The translations under genes were made by a program, and so were the position numbers. Of a stretch of 35,245 nucleotides of DNA, positions 1-8,841 are shown piece after piece. Positions within the stretch are counted from its first letter, which is position 1. Every line of letters starts with the position of its first letter. The DNA lies in NCBI GenBank assembly GCA_019894975.1, contig JAGXNO010000038.1, positions 1-35,245 on the forward strand, given 5' to 3'. Below the pieces are notes generated by a model. It was given only the letters and a program-made list of their open reading frames with translations. It searched no databases and was not told where the DNA came from. Source of the stretch: Promethearchaeota archaeon (lineage in GTDB: Archaea > Asgardarchaeota > Lokiarchaeia > Sigyniarchaeales > SOKP01).

Positions 1-118
1 CATCTTTTCTCATCACAACAAGTATCAACTGAAAATTTTTGATATGATATTATAAAAAGTAAGTTTATAGTCAATTAACATTGATTTTTTAACCAATAGT
101 GATAATTTTCAGAAACGT

Positions 119-131
119 TTAAATATATATT
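119..131 (+). promoter_or_regulatory. Putative TATA box for the solute-binding protein gene
   Basis: An uninterrupted A/T element (TTAAATATATATT) lies about 100 nt before the ATG at 228. Archaeal transcription normally starts about 25 nt downstream of the TATA box, which would give a leader of roughly 70 nt. The whole region is A/T-rich, so this is a candidate by position only. Confidence 0.4.
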
Positions 132-147
132 TATCATATCCTATAAA

Positions 148-168
148 TAAATTTACTTCGTAAATTTA
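148..168. repeat. 9-bp perfect inverted repeat in the leader of the solute-binding protein gene
   Basis: TAAATTTAC and GTAAATTTA are separated by TTC, giving a perfect 9-bp dyad with a 3-nt spacer. It lies just after the expected transcription start of the gene at 228. It could be an operator for a dimeric repressor or a small 5' UTR hairpin. The sequence does not decide between these. Confidence 0.45.
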
Positions 169-227
169 AAATTTAACAAAAAAATCGAAATCAAAACTTT
201 AACAAAAAAATAAGGCGAATTAATATT

Positions 228-2399
228 ATGAAAAAATATGAAAAAGGATTAATATTTACTCTTTTTCTTACTTCTATAGTACTTCCATTCTTCCCTATGA
301 CAGTAAAAGCTCAAGACTCAGATATTTTTGTTGTGGGTGCCGTTGGACCACGTGATATAGCCCACTGGGATATCAATACTTTTGTGACCAGTACTGGCGA
401 TTATTATATGTGGTCTTGTCTTGAACAGTTATTTACACCAAGAGCTCAAGTTTGGGACGGTGACGTCCGTAATGAGTTAATTCCCGTACTTGCAACAAGC
501 TGGATAAATGAAGATAGACCTGATGAAAAGAATGAGGCTGGTTTTATGAGCTATAATGGTATGAAATCAGTAGAAGTGACCCTTCGACAAGGAGTTAAAT
601 TCCATGATGGCTCAGATTGGAATGCAACAGTATGTAAATGGAATATTGATAGATTTATGACAATTACAGGAAATATCAGTGGTGTTCTCCCCGTCGTACC
701 GGGTACGGTACGTACTGTAAGAGACACGTATTGGCTTGAAGTAGATGATTGGGTTGATTATGAAAGCCCCAGCTGGAATGTTTCGAAGTTTGATGGAATA
801 CCAGCAGTTTATCCAGGATTTGGTGCTTCTGGAGATATGCTAAGTCGCTTTCCTCGTTTTTATAATATAACAATCACAGAAGATTTGCAATCAGGAGGAA
901 AAGTTAAAATCTACTTTGGTGATTGGGATACTGGTTTAAATTATCTTCAGGGAGTAGAGATGATCTCAAAGAAAAGTTATGAAGACTATTTTGATACTAT
1001 TATCTATGGATATGGTAATAATCCCGCTTTTCCACAAGATAATCCCGCAATTTTTCCTGGACACCTAATAGGTACTGGTCCGTATGTCTTTGGAGGTCAT
1101 GTATCTGATATTGGTACATTGACGAGATTTGATGACTGGTGGAATGCTAGCGCTCAACAAGCTGAAGGTTGGCATACGATTGAAAACGTTGCGGTAGCTA
1201 CATTTGCCCACACCCAAGCAGGATATCAAGCTAGAAGTACTGCTATGGTTACTGGAGATATTGACTGGGCTTGGGACCGTTCTTGGGAACCCCTTAATAA
1301 AGATGATATGAATAGTGCTCCCGATGTAGATTATATATCCACTGGCGTTGAAAGTTATGGAGAAAATATTATTTTAAATTGTATCAATGAAACATTTATG
1401 AAAACGTTTTTCGCTGATACTAATTATAATATGTCACCTTGGTACGCAGGTTTCAAACCGTCATTCATGGCTTCTGGAATGATGAATGCAGATGATACGA
1501 TAAACGCACATGGAATAAATCGTGCATTTAGAAAGGCGATTTCTTATGCGTTTGATTATGATACCTACGTACATGTTGCTATGAATGACCGTGTAGTGCG
1601 TTCTGGAGGATTTCTTTGCGGAACTAGTCCATATTATAATGGCTCCATACCACTTGCTACTCATAATCGCACTATAGCACGCCAAGCCCTTTTAGATGAT
1701 CCATTCTGGGGGCCAATATGCGCTGATAGACAACTAACCATTTCTAATACGACAGCACAATGGAATTACATAGCAGATACCGATCCTATTTATACTATGG
1801 AGTATAGTTGGGATCAAGCCCATTTAGAAGCTTATAGTGTGATGACGACAAGCCTTAGAGATATTGGATGTGATATGGATGCTTGGGAAGATACACCTGA
1901 TAGCTATTATAAAATGAGCACAACCTTTACATTTCCTTGGTTCATAACTGATGGATTTGCATTAAAATTGTATTATCCCCGGGTAAATGCACTTGGTTAC
2001 CTTGAAGCCTATTATAAGAGTCCTGCCTCAATGTGGATGCCATTTCCAATTGATCAATTTTACAACATGGGCTTTTCTTATAGTTCAACCTTCGATAGTA
2101 TAATGAAGAAAATATGGTTTCAAAACGAAACTGGAATCCAAGATTCATATAATCAACTAACTGATTGGATTCAGAACTATCAATATCCAACTATTTATTG
2201 CGGGAATGATTTGGAGGGGCATGCGATCAATAAAGACTATGATTATAGCTTTTATTGGGGTGTCTTCGTATTTAATCTAGTTAAGCCGGTAGAAGCGGAT
2301 CAGAATCCATTGATCCCAGGTTTTTCAGTTGGTGTTGTTTTACCTGTAGCATTGATGGCTATCGCTTACACAATTATACGAAAAAAGAGACATATATAG
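228..2399 (+). CDS. ABC transporter solute-binding protein, family 5, membrane-anchored
   Basis: An extracellular substrate-binding protein of the SBP_bac_5 family (peptide, nickel or oligosaccharide uptake), 723 residues. The N-terminus has a basic start (MKKYEKG), a hydrophobic stretch at about 8-22 and a likely cleavage site near VKA-Q at 27-29. Family hallmarks are the segment VTLRQGVKFHDGSDWNA near 123-138 and NRAFRKAISYAFDYD in the C-terminal half. A final hydrophobic helix (about 696-716) followed by RKKRH fits a C-terminal membrane anchor, as usual for archaeal binding proteins. The permease and ATPase genes do not follow; the next gene is an unrelated ferredoxin-type protein, so partners must be elsewhere or upstream of the window. 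The substrate cannot be read from the sequence. Start: the ATG immediately before the signal peptide. Confidence 0.88.
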   Translation: MKKYEKGLIFTLFLTSIVLPFFPMTVKAQDSDIFVVGAVGPRDIAHWDINTFVTSTGDYYMWSCLEQLFTPRAQVWDGDVRNELIPVLATSWINEDRPDEKNEAGFMSYNGMKSVEVTLRQGVKFHDGSDWNATVCKWNIDRFMTITGNISGVLPVVPGTVRTVRDTYWLEVDDWVDYESPSWNVSKFDGIPAVYPGFGASGDMLSRFPRFYNITITEDLQSGGKVKIYFGDWDTGLNYLQGVEMISKKSYEDYFDTIIYGYGNNPAFPQDNPAIFPGHLIGTGPYVFGGHVSDIGTLTRFDDWWNASAQQAEGWHTIENVAVATFAHTQAGYQARSTAMVTGDIDWAWDRSWEPLNKDDMNSAPDVDYISTGVESYGENIILNCINETFMKTFFADTNYNMSPWYAGFKPSFMASGMMNADDTINAHGINRAFRKAISYAFDYDTYVHVAMNDRVVRSGGFLCGTSPYYNGSIPLATHNRTIARQALLDDPFWGPICADRQLTISNTTAQWNYIADTDPIYTMEYSWDQAHLEAYSVMTTSLRDIGCDMDAWEDTPDSYYKMSTTFTFPWFITDGFALKLYYPRVNALGYLEAYYKSPASMWMPFPIDQFYNMGFSYSSTFDSIMKKIWFQNETGIQDSYNQLTDWIQNYQYPTIYCGNDLEGHAINKDYDYSFYWGVFVFNLVKPVEADQNPLIPGFSVGVVLPVALMAIAYTIIRKKRHI

Positions 2400-2423
2400 A
2401 AGTAATAATTTATAAAAAATTCA

Positions 2424-2434
2424 TTTTTTTTTTT
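2424..2434 (+). terminator. Poly-T terminator after the solute-binding protein gene
   Basis: A run of 11 T residues begins 24 nt after the stop codon at 2399. Oligo-T tracts alone can end archaeal transcription. A second candidate, the hairpin at 2470-2494, lies further on. Confidence 0.5.
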
Positions 2435-2469
2435 CCTTTTATAAGCTTAAGTTCCCTAACAAATAGAAT

Positions 2470-2494
2470 GAATTTATTAAGTTTTAATAAATTC
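2470..2494. repeat. 11-bp perfect inverted repeat, followed by a second short hairpin
   Basis: GAATTTATTAA and TTAATAAATTC form a perfect 11-bp stem around a GTT loop. A second 6-bp hairpin (ATCCTT/AAGGAT) follows at 2499-2513. Both lie between the poly-T tract of the upstream gene and the promoter of the gene at 2635. They could be transcript 3'-end structures or operator-like dyads. Confidence 0.45.
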
Positions 2495-2604
2495 TATGAT
2501 CCTTAAAAAGGATAAAAAAATTAGAAAAATAAGAGAAATTCATTCTTTTTCGTCAAAACAGATTATGAAATCTTTAAAATCAAGTTTCATAGCAAAATGA
2601 AAAA

Positions 2605-2617
2605 TTTATAATATATA
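2605..2617 (+). promoter_or_regulatory. TATA box for a probably leaderless ferredoxin-protein transcript
   Basis: The element TTTATAATATATA lies about 24 nt upstream of the ATG at 2635. That spacing places the transcription start at or next to the start codon, and no Shine-Dalgarno sequence is present. Both points fit a leaderless mRNA. Confidence 0.5.
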
Positions 2618-2634
2618 CAATCCTCAATTATTTT

Positions 2635-3738
2635 ATGGCTGAAGTTGACTATTATGAAATTGTAAGACAAAAACTACAAATTGGAAGAATAACTGCTCCT
2701 AACCACAAAAAAATTTTCAATTTGATGAAAATCTTCTGGAATGAAGAAGAAATTAAAATTCTGTCTCAATTTAATAATGTTGGTATAAAAATCTCACGAA
2801 AAGAATTAGCAGAAAAAACAGGTAAATCAGAAGAAGAAATAGAAGAACTTTTAGGAAGATCGGCTAGAAATGGTACTATTTTGAAATCTGGTTCAGATTA
2901 TAGATTAATCCCTCTTGTACCGGGTATATTTGAAATGTATTTCATAAGACGTAAGGATTCCCAAGAAAATCTTCACAAAGTTGCTGAGATTTACAGATAC
3001 ATTTTTAAGAACAGGGCACCAGATTTAGAGGATACTGATAATATTAGAAGAGGTTTCCGTCCTTTACTTCCATATGACTCTGAGGAGAAGCTAATTAAAG
3101 TTGATGAATCTTTAGACGTTGAGACTCAAGTTCTTCCTTTTGAGGTAGTTAAAGATATGATCGATAAGAATGAATCATTTGCGGTTGTACCTTGTCAATG
3201 TCGGTTAATTGGTGAATACACAGGCGAACCTTGTGAACAAGCATCCTCCGAAATGGGTTGTTTTTTGACTGGAGAAGCAGCGGAAAGACAGATCGCTTAT
3301 GGAGCAAGAAGATTAACTAAAGAAGAAGCGATTGAATTTATTAGAGAAACTGAGAAAGCGGGACTTGTTCATAATACTATTGCGGATACCAGTAAAGACA
3401 CATCCAAGTGGATTTGCAATTGTTGCAGTTGCCATTGTGGAGTACTTCTTCCCGCAAAATTATATCATTATAAGGGCGTTAATCAGACCAATTTTGTTCC
3501 TGAATTTGATATGGAACTCTGTACAAAATGTGAAATATGTGTGGAAAAATGTCCAAATGAAACAATTTATCATATCTGGCCAAGTAAACAAGATTCATCA
3601 GATGAAAAAATGAAAGTCAGAGAAGAAATGTGTATAGGATGTGGAACTTGTGCTGCGAATTGCCCTAATAACGCAATCAAAATGATAAAAGTAAGAGATG
3701 AATACCCTAAAGGAATAAGCATTGATCTTTTTGGTTAA
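2635..3738 (+). CDS. Winged-helix / 4Fe-4S ferredoxin fusion protein
   Basis: A 367-residue protein with an N-terminal predicted winged-helix region (about 35-95, including ISRKELAEKTGKSEEEIEEL) and two C-terminal 4Fe-4S motifs, CTKCEICVEKCP and CIGCGTCAANCP (about 295-350). Between them lie more cysteines: VPCQCRLIGEYTGEPC near 190 and ICNCCSCHCG near 260, which could hold a further metal centre. Proteins of this layout occur widely in anaerobic archaea and syntrophic bacteria as uncharacterised 4Fe-4S proteins. A redox-linked DNA-binding or electron-transfer role is inference. It is monocistronic with its own TATA box. Start: the first ATG, which fits a leaderless message. Confidence 0.75.
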   Translation: MAEVDYYEIVRQKLQIGRITAPNHKKIFNLMKIFWNEEEIKILSQFNNVGIKISRKELAEKTGKSEEEIEELLGRSARNGTILKSGSDYRLIPLVPGIFEMYFIRRKDSQENLHKVAEIYRYIFKNRAPDLEDTDNIRRGFRPLLPYDSEEKLIKVDESLDVETQVLPFEVVKDMIDKNESFAVVPCQCRLIGEYTGEPCEQASSEMGCFLTGEAAERQIAYGARRLTKEEAIEFIRETEKAGLVHNTIADTSKDTSKWICNCCSCHCGVLLPAKLYHYKGVNQTNFVPEFDMELCTKCEICVEKCPNETIYHIWPSKQDSSDEKMKVREEMCIGCGTCAANCPNNAIKMIKVRDEYPKGISIDLFG

Positions 3739-4003
3739 GTTTAAGCTTTTTCTATGTTTAATTTCTAAATTTTTTTAAATTAAAACAAGTATAATATTAT
3801 CCAATATACATTTTTTTCCTATAGACATGATTGTTAATAAGAACAACTATTAAGGATATCTAAATGTTTATCCTGATTCAAAATGAAGGCAGTTTCATAA
3901 ATAAAATAGTAAGAGAACTTAATAATAGTCCAGTGTAATTCTTACCGATCTTCTTAATAGTTCTTATATATCTTGTTCCAAAAACAAATAATACCCCGAG
4001 TTG

Positions 4004-4765
4004 TTAGCGTCCTTTAAATACTGGCTTTCTATTTTCGCTAAGTGCCGCGATACCTTCCTGTAGGTCTTCGCTATCTAATTGAGGTTGAATAAACGCATCA
4101 AATTCCTCCTGCGCTATCCGCATCGCTTTTCTTCCTGCAGTCTCCAAATTCTTGTAGTGTCCGTATTTAATCGCTTTTAGTGTTAAGGGTGCATTGTCAC
4201 GCAGTATTTCTGCCATTTTGGTAGCTTCTACCATGAGCTCTTCTCTATTTTTTGTTACATGGTTGATTAATCCCACTTCATAAGCCCGTTTACCACTCAT
4301 TGGTTGCCCTCCCATATAAAATTCCATAGCTATCTTAAAGGGCATATAAGGTGTATATTCCAAAATTCCACCAACAATTCCGACCCACGCTTCACCAAAG
4401 ATAAACTGAGCATCTTCTGTAGCATAGGTTATATCTGTACCACGAATCGCAATTCCATATCCGCTTCCCGCAACAGTTCCATGTACAGCTCCGACGATGG
4501 GTTTCAGGATTTTAGTACCATTCGGGGGAAATGCTTTACGAAGATCTTTTAATAAGCCTTTGTGCCTAAGGTCTGCACCAAAACTAAAGTCCGGACCATT
4601 TGCGCTGAGAATTGCTACTCTGCTTTCGGGGTCATCCGCAAAATGATCCCATGCTTTTCCTAAAGCTTTGCATAAAGGAGGGTCTAGTAGATTTCGCTTT
4701 GGATTGTTTAATGTAATGTATGCGATTTGATCTTTAACTTCATAAATTAAAACATCATTTATCAT
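4004..4765 (-). CDS. Enoyl-CoA hydratase/isomerase family protein
   Basis: A crotonase-fold protein of 253 residues, the normal length for the family. The oxyanion-hole segments are visible: FSFGADL at 60-66 and VHGTVAGSGYGIA at 94-106. The later ISGKRAYEVG-like segment (MSGKRAYEVGLINHV, about 156-170) is also typical. The active-site segment reads FGEAWVGIVGG instead of the usual PE-x-x-LG-x-x-PG, so the exact reaction (hydration, isomerisation or other CoA-ester chemistry) is open. A strong Shine-Dalgarno sequence (AAAAAAGGAGA) lies just before the ATG. No beta-oxidation partner is adjacent. Confidence 0.85.
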   Translation of the reverse strand: MINDVLIYEVKDQIAYITLNNPKRNLLDPPLCKALGKAWDHFADDPESRVAILSANGPDFSFGADLRHKGLLKDLRKAFPPNGTKILKPIVGAVHGTVAGSGYGIAIRGTDITYATEDAQFIFGEAWVGIVGGILEYTPYMPFKIAMEFYMGGQPMSGKRAYEVGLINHVTKNREELMVEATKMAEILRDNAPLTLKAIKYGHYKNLETAGRKAMRIAQEEFDAFIQPQLDSEDLQEGIAALSENRKPVFKGR

Positions 4766-4780
4766 TTTTTTCTCCTTTTT
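4766..4780 (-). promoter_or_regulatory. Ribosome binding site of the enoyl-CoA hydratase gene
   Basis: On the minus strand AAAAAAGGAGA precedes the ATG at 4765 by a few bases. Clear GGAG motifs are uncommon in this window, so this one marks a leadered transcript and supports the start. Confidence 0.6.
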
Positions 4781-4912
4781 TTAAGTTAAACATATTATTT
4801 AATAGATAAATATAGATTATTTTTATATATATATAGCTTTTTCAGCTCTACAAGAATAAGAGAATATAATTGATTTTTTAGGTATTGAACAGTATGATTC
4901 GCGAAAAACGAA

Positions 4913-5065
4913 TTAAAAGATCAAATTACTTGAAAATTTTTTTAAACAATACTTACTAGCACTAATTCCTGTTATAACTACTAATTGATATCTAGGAATT
5001 ATAACATTAATATTTTTGAGATTATTTTGCCTAGCTCCTTTAATAATAATCGAATTCTGGCTCAT
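4913..5065 (-). pseudogene. uvrA: uvrA N-terminal remnant
   Basis: This short frame was found by translating the gap after uvrB. It begins with an ATG preceded by a Shine-Dalgarno-like AGGAAG (5070-5077), 41 nt after the uvrB stop. It reads [20 protein letters not shown], then an [13 protein letters not shown] segment. This closely matches the UvrA N-terminus (I-x-GAR-x-HNLKNI, then IPR and the P-loop TGLSGSGKSSLAF). The match ends in the P-loop: TGIS is followed by ASKYCLKKF, with the GSGKSS core lost. The frame stops after 50 residues, against about 940 for UvrA. I see no convincing continuation downstream. It is best read as the decayed remainder of a uvrB-uvrA operon. A translated micro-protein cannot be excluded. 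Confidence 0.75.
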
Positions 5066-5106
5066 TTTACTTCCTAATTTTTTGAGTTAATAATGAAAGA
5101 TAAAAT

Positions 5107-8100
5107 TCACGTTGCTATTTTATAATTTCTTTTTACTTCCTTAATTTTATCACGTAAATAAGCAGCATCTTCAAATCGAAGTTCTTTAGCTGCTAGAAGC
5201 ATCTTAGATTCAAGGTATTGAGTAATAATATCTGCGTCTCCCGCTTTTTCTAATTGTTCAATTTTAGATTTAACAGTTTGCTTCAATCTTTTGACTTCTT
5301 TTTCCTTATATTCTTTCTCATCTGATAAGGATTTTAAAATACTCTTTTTAATTGATTGAGGTGTAATCTTATTTTTCTCGTTGTGTGCGATTTGCTTATT
5401 CCTTCTTCTAGTAGTTTCATTTATTGCTTCTCTCATCGCTCTTGAGATCCTGTCAGCATATAAAATTGCTCTTCCTTCTACATTTCTAGAAGCTCTACCA
5501 ATTGTTTGAATTAAAGACCGTGTATCTCTCAGAAATCCGAGTTTATCAGCGTCTAGTATTGCTACTAATTTAACTTCAGGAAGATCAAGTCCTTCTCTTA
5601 AAAGGTTAATTCCTACCACAACATCATGAGTTCCATTTCTTAAACGTCTCAAAATCTCAAATCGTTCTACTGTGTCCACTTCTGAATGTAGATATGCTAT
5701 TTTCATCCCAAGTTCGGCATAATATTCCGCAATATCCTCTGACATCCTCTTTGTTAATGTTGTTACAAGAATTCTACCATTATTAGCTACAACCTTTCGG
5801 ATTTCTCCTAATAAATCATCAATTTGATTTTTAGCAGGTCGTATTTCAACCTCCGGGTCAACTAACCCTGTTGGTCGAATGATTTGTTCTGCAGAAACAC
5901 CCTTAGACTTTTTTATTTCGTATTCTCCTGGTGTAGCGCTCATGAAAATTATATTTTTTACTTTTCCTTCCCATTCATCAAAAGTAAGAGGACGATTATC
6001 AAAAGCACTAGGTAAACGCCAACCAAATTCGACAAGATTTTTTTTCCGTGATCGATCTCCTCCTATCATCCCATGGATTTGAGGGATTGTCACGTGACTT
6101 TCATCTACTACAATTAAATAATCTTCAGGAAAGTAGTCAATTAAAGTCATTGGAGGTGTTCCAGGTGCCCTTAACGAAAGAGGTCTTGAATAATTTTCAA
6201 CACCTTTACACCATCCCATTTCTCGCATCATTTCCAAATCAAATTTAACTCTCCTCTCAATTCTTTGAGCTTCAGCATATTTTTTTTGTGCTTTGAAAAA
6301 ATCAATTCTCTCTTTCATTTCTTCTTCAATCAATGTTAAAGCTTTAATTTTATTTTCTTCGGGAATTATGAAATGAGTAGCGGGAAATACCCGAAAATTT
6401 GTTAATTCTCTTAAAACATTAGTAGAAATAGGGTGAATTTCATGAATTGATTCTATTTCATCTCCAAACATTGATATTCGAATAGCCACTTGGGTGTAGG
6501 CTGGAAATATATCAATAATATCACCTCTTACTCTTACTGAGCCAGGCTTGAAATCTGTACTCTTCCTCTCATAATTAATCCGTACCAATTTAGAAAGAAT
6601 CTCAGATCTTGTCATTTTTTGACCAACTTCAACATATAGAGTCACTGATTCCCAATATTCAGGGTCTCCAACACCGTATATGCATGAAACTGTTGCAACA
6701 ATTACAACATCCTTTCTAGTTCTTATTGCATGAGCAGAAGCTAGCCTTAATCTTTCAATTTCCTCGTTCACCGAAAAGTCTTTTTCAATATATAATCCCG
6801 AAATAGGCATGTATGCCTCAGGTTGATAATAATCATAATAAGAGACGAAATAATGAACCGCATTTTGAGGAAATAGCTCTTTAAGCTCATTATATAACTG
6901 TGCAGACAACGTTTTATTTGGGGCCATTACAAGTGTGGGTTTTTGGATCTCTTGAATTATATTAGCAATAGTAAATGTATTATGTACAAAGATATTTCCA
7001 TTACCCGCACTGAAGTTTTCATTATCTTCTACAGCAATATCGTATACATATCCGTTGGTCGGTTTGATTTGATTGATATTAACTATTTTTCTAAAATTGA
7101 ATTTTAATAAATTTCTCAATTTCTCATTATTAGGATTTCTATCCAAGTTAAGAATCTTTTCAAATATGGATTTAGATGGAGATCGAAGATTATTTTCAAG
7201 TAATCTGATATACCTTCTTGAGCAACCTATTTCTTGTGAAAATTTTACTTGAGAATACTGAAGCTGTTGTCTTAAGTTTACAATATAGTTTTGACAATTC
7301 GGAATTAAATCTACATTAGTATTTGCTTTTTTATCTAAGATTAATTGAAGATTTTCTTGTTTGTACTGAATTGAAAAAGAAATAAATTTCGAAAATTTTT
7401 TTAAATTTTCTTGACCCGAGATTGATAATTCATAATAAATACTTATTGAGGATTTGTACTTCTTCTTTTTTTCTGTAATCCTTGAAGTGATATTAAATCG
7501 GAGAAGTAAGTTTTTTATGTCAAATACTAATTCTTTTGAAGCAGATAAATAACATACAGCGGATCTTTCTACCCATCCATCTCCATCAAACAATGATCTT
7601 ATGAAAGGGATTAATTGTTCATTAGATAAATTATAAAATAAACACGGAATATGCTTTTCATGAGCTGTAGCACCCATTGTATGAAAAAAATTCGAGAGAT
7701 ATTTAGAATTAAATTGGATGTCATTTTCATTTCTCTGATTATAATGCAAACCTAGATTATCAAAAAACTCCTTACATTTATTTTGTAAGGTAGAATCGGA
7801 GTTAGATATTAATATATACCGATCTGTACAATGCCCTTCTGAAAGATATAGACCAGAAAAGATAAGAAAATTATCATCAATTTTTAGCAGAGGATGTAAG
7901 CTCTCATTTCCTTTAGAAATTAAATTAATATCAGAATTAATTTTAGGATAATCTAAATCTAAATGATTCATTAGAATATTTAATGTAGATATCCCAATCC
8001 CTCTTTCCTTTGTTTCAGCAATAATTTGCTCATATTTCCAATTTGAAGCATTGTGTTCTTCTTTTAACAATTCTTTAATAAGGATTTCATGCTTTTGGTA

Positions 8101-8688
8101 CTTTAAAATTAATTTTTTTATGTTTAATTTTACTTCTTGATTATAATTTAATAGATTTACAAATTCTAATCTTCTTTCAGGTAATGGAATTATATTAGAA
8201 CAAGGTAAATAATCCCCAATTTTGAGATCTTCTGTAACACATAGTTCTAATTTACAATCATTAAACTTAAAGCAGTTATGATCTCTAGTTACTTTAATTG
8301 ATGATAAATCATCTAAAATTATTTCATAAATTATTTCTTCTTTATGTTTTGATATCTGAATTATGTTTTTCTGCTCAATCAGATGTTTTGATTCATTAAA
8401 TGATAATACTTTATAACCTTGAATATCTTGAAATTCTGTACCTATAGTACTGATAGGATTATCAAAATGGTTTTCTACAAACTCCCCTATTTTCACTTTT
8501 TGAATTTGGTTTTCAGTATTATAGATAAGAAGAATTTCATTAAAATCTAAACTCTTTCCGGTTCCTGTGGCACCTAATAACGTTTGAAAACGTTGCCCCT
8601 CTTGAATATTTTTTGCAAGGGTGGATATGGCCAAAGGTTGGTCTCCTGCAGGTTTGAAATCAGATTCAAGTTGGAAATCGGGAGTCAT
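5107..8688 (-). CDS. uvrB: Excinuclease ABC subunit UvrB with in-frame intein
   Basis: UvrB is the helicase-like damage-verification subunit of nucleotide excision repair. The 1193-residue precursor splits into extein residues 1-45 and 571-1193 (668 aa once spliced, a normal UvrB length) and an intein at 46-570. The spliced Walker A motif reads GATGTGK-T. Other UvrB marks are the beta-hairpin region YVSYYDYYQPEAY-like (HYFVSYYDYYQPEAYMP), the DESH box (VVDESHVTIPQ), motif V/VI (NLLREGLDLPEV, QTIGRASRN) and the C-terminal UVR domain (FEDAAYLRDKIKE) that contacts UvrC. UvrB is bacterial in origin, so acquisition by transfer is likely. A broken uvrA follows; uvrC is not in the window. Start: the ATG at 8688, giving the usual N-terminus F-x-P-x-GDQP. 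Confidence 0.95.
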   Translation of the reverse strand: MTPDFQLESDFKPAGDQPLAISTLAKNIQEGQRFQTLLGATGTGKSLDFNEILLIYNTENQIQKVKIGEFVENHFDNPISTIGTEFQDIQGYKVLSFNESKHLIEQKNIIQISKHKEEIIYEIILDDLSSIKVTRDHNCFKFNDCKLELCVTEDLKIGDYLPCSNIIPLPERRLEFVNLLNYNQEVKLNIKKLILKYQKHEILIKELLKEEHNASNWKYEQIIAETKERGIGISTLNILMNHLDLDYPKINSDINLISKGNESLHPLLKIDDNFLIFSGLYLSEGHCTDRYILISNSDSTLQNKCKEFFDNLGLHYNQRNENDIQFNSKYLSNFFHTMGATAHEKHIPCLFYNLSNEQLIPFIRSLFDGDGWVERSAVCYLSASKELVFDIKNLLLRFNITSRITEKKKKYKSSISIYYELSISGQENLKKFSKFISFSIQYKQENLQLILDKKANTNVDLIPNCQNYIVNLRQQLQYSQVKFSQEIGCSRRYIRLLENNLRSPSKSIFEKILNLDRNPNNEKLRNLLKFNFRKIVNINQIKPTNGYVYDIAVEDNENFSAGNGNIFVHNTFTIANIIQEIQKPTLVMAPNKTLSAQLYNELKELFPQNAVHYFVSYYDYYQPEAYMPISGLYIEKDFSVNEEIERLRLASAHAIRTRKDVVIVATVSCIYGVGDPEYWESVTLYVEVGQKMTRSEILSKLVRINYERKSTDFKPGSVRVRGDIIDIFPAYTQVAIRISMFGDEIESIHEIHPISTNVLRELTNFRVFPATHFIIPEENKIKALTLIEEEMKERIDFFKAQKKYAEAQRIERRVKFDLEMMREMGWCKGVENYSRPLSLRAPGTPPMTLIDYFPEDYLIVVDESHVTIPQIHGMIGGDRSRKKNLVEFGWRLPSAFDNRPLTFDEWEGKVKNIIFMSATPGEYEIKKSKGVSAEQIIRPTGLVDPEVEIRPAKNQIDDLLGEIRKVVANNGRILVTTLTKRMSEDIAEYYAELGMKIAYLHSEVDTVERFEILRRLRNGTHDVVVGINLLREGLDLPEVKLVAILDADKLGFLRDTRSLIQTIGRASRNVEGRAILYADRISRAMREAINETTRRRNKQIAHNEKNKITPQSIKKSILKSLSDEKEYKEKEVKRLKQTVKSKIEQLEKAGDADIITQYLESKMLLAAKELRFEDAAYLRDKIKEVKRNYKIAT
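6979..8553 (-). mobile_element. Intein with LAGLIDADG homing endonuclease and HTH segment (in UvrB)
   Basis: A 525-residue protein-splicing element inserted in the UvrB Walker A motif, between the P-loop Lys and Thr. It starts with Ser (SLDFNEILL) and ends VHN, followed by extein Thr. This is a class 1 layout with Ser1, block B VTRDHNCF (T-x-x-H), and a terminal His-Asn with Thr as +1 nucleophile. The central part carries two LAGLIDADG-type motifs, FSGLYLSEGH and FIRSLFDGDGWV, with acidic catalytic residues present, so the endonuclease may be active. Between the endonuclease and the C-terminal splicing block (GYVYDIAVEDNENF) lies a segment resembling an XRE-type helix-turn-helix (YSQVKFSQEIGCSRRYIRLL), probably used for DNA contact. 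All splicing residues appear intact. Confidence 0.93.
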
Positions 8689-8715
8689 AGGAATTGACCA
8701 ATATGATATTTATAT

Positions 8716-8746
8716 TTTAATATATTACTTGAAGTCAATATATAAG
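8716..8746 (-). promoter_or_regulatory. Candidate TATA elements for uvrB
   Basis: On the minus strand two A/T boxes precede uvrB: TTATATATTG near 8738-8746 and AATATATTAAAATATAA near 8716-8730. Either could place the transcription start within a few tens of bases of the ATG at 8688. The choice between them is not resolved. Confidence 0.3.
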
Positions 8747-8841
8747 AGATAGATCTATAGGTATTCTAATGAATATTATATTATGATTTTTTCTAAAAAA
8801 AGAGAAGTAAAAAATAAGTTATCCTTTGTGTGTACGATTAC

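Noticed and set aside
7000..8550. Open frames inside the intein region as separate genes
   Set aside because: The sequence is one continuous frame with UvrB, with splicing motifs at both ends, so it is an intein and not an independent gene.
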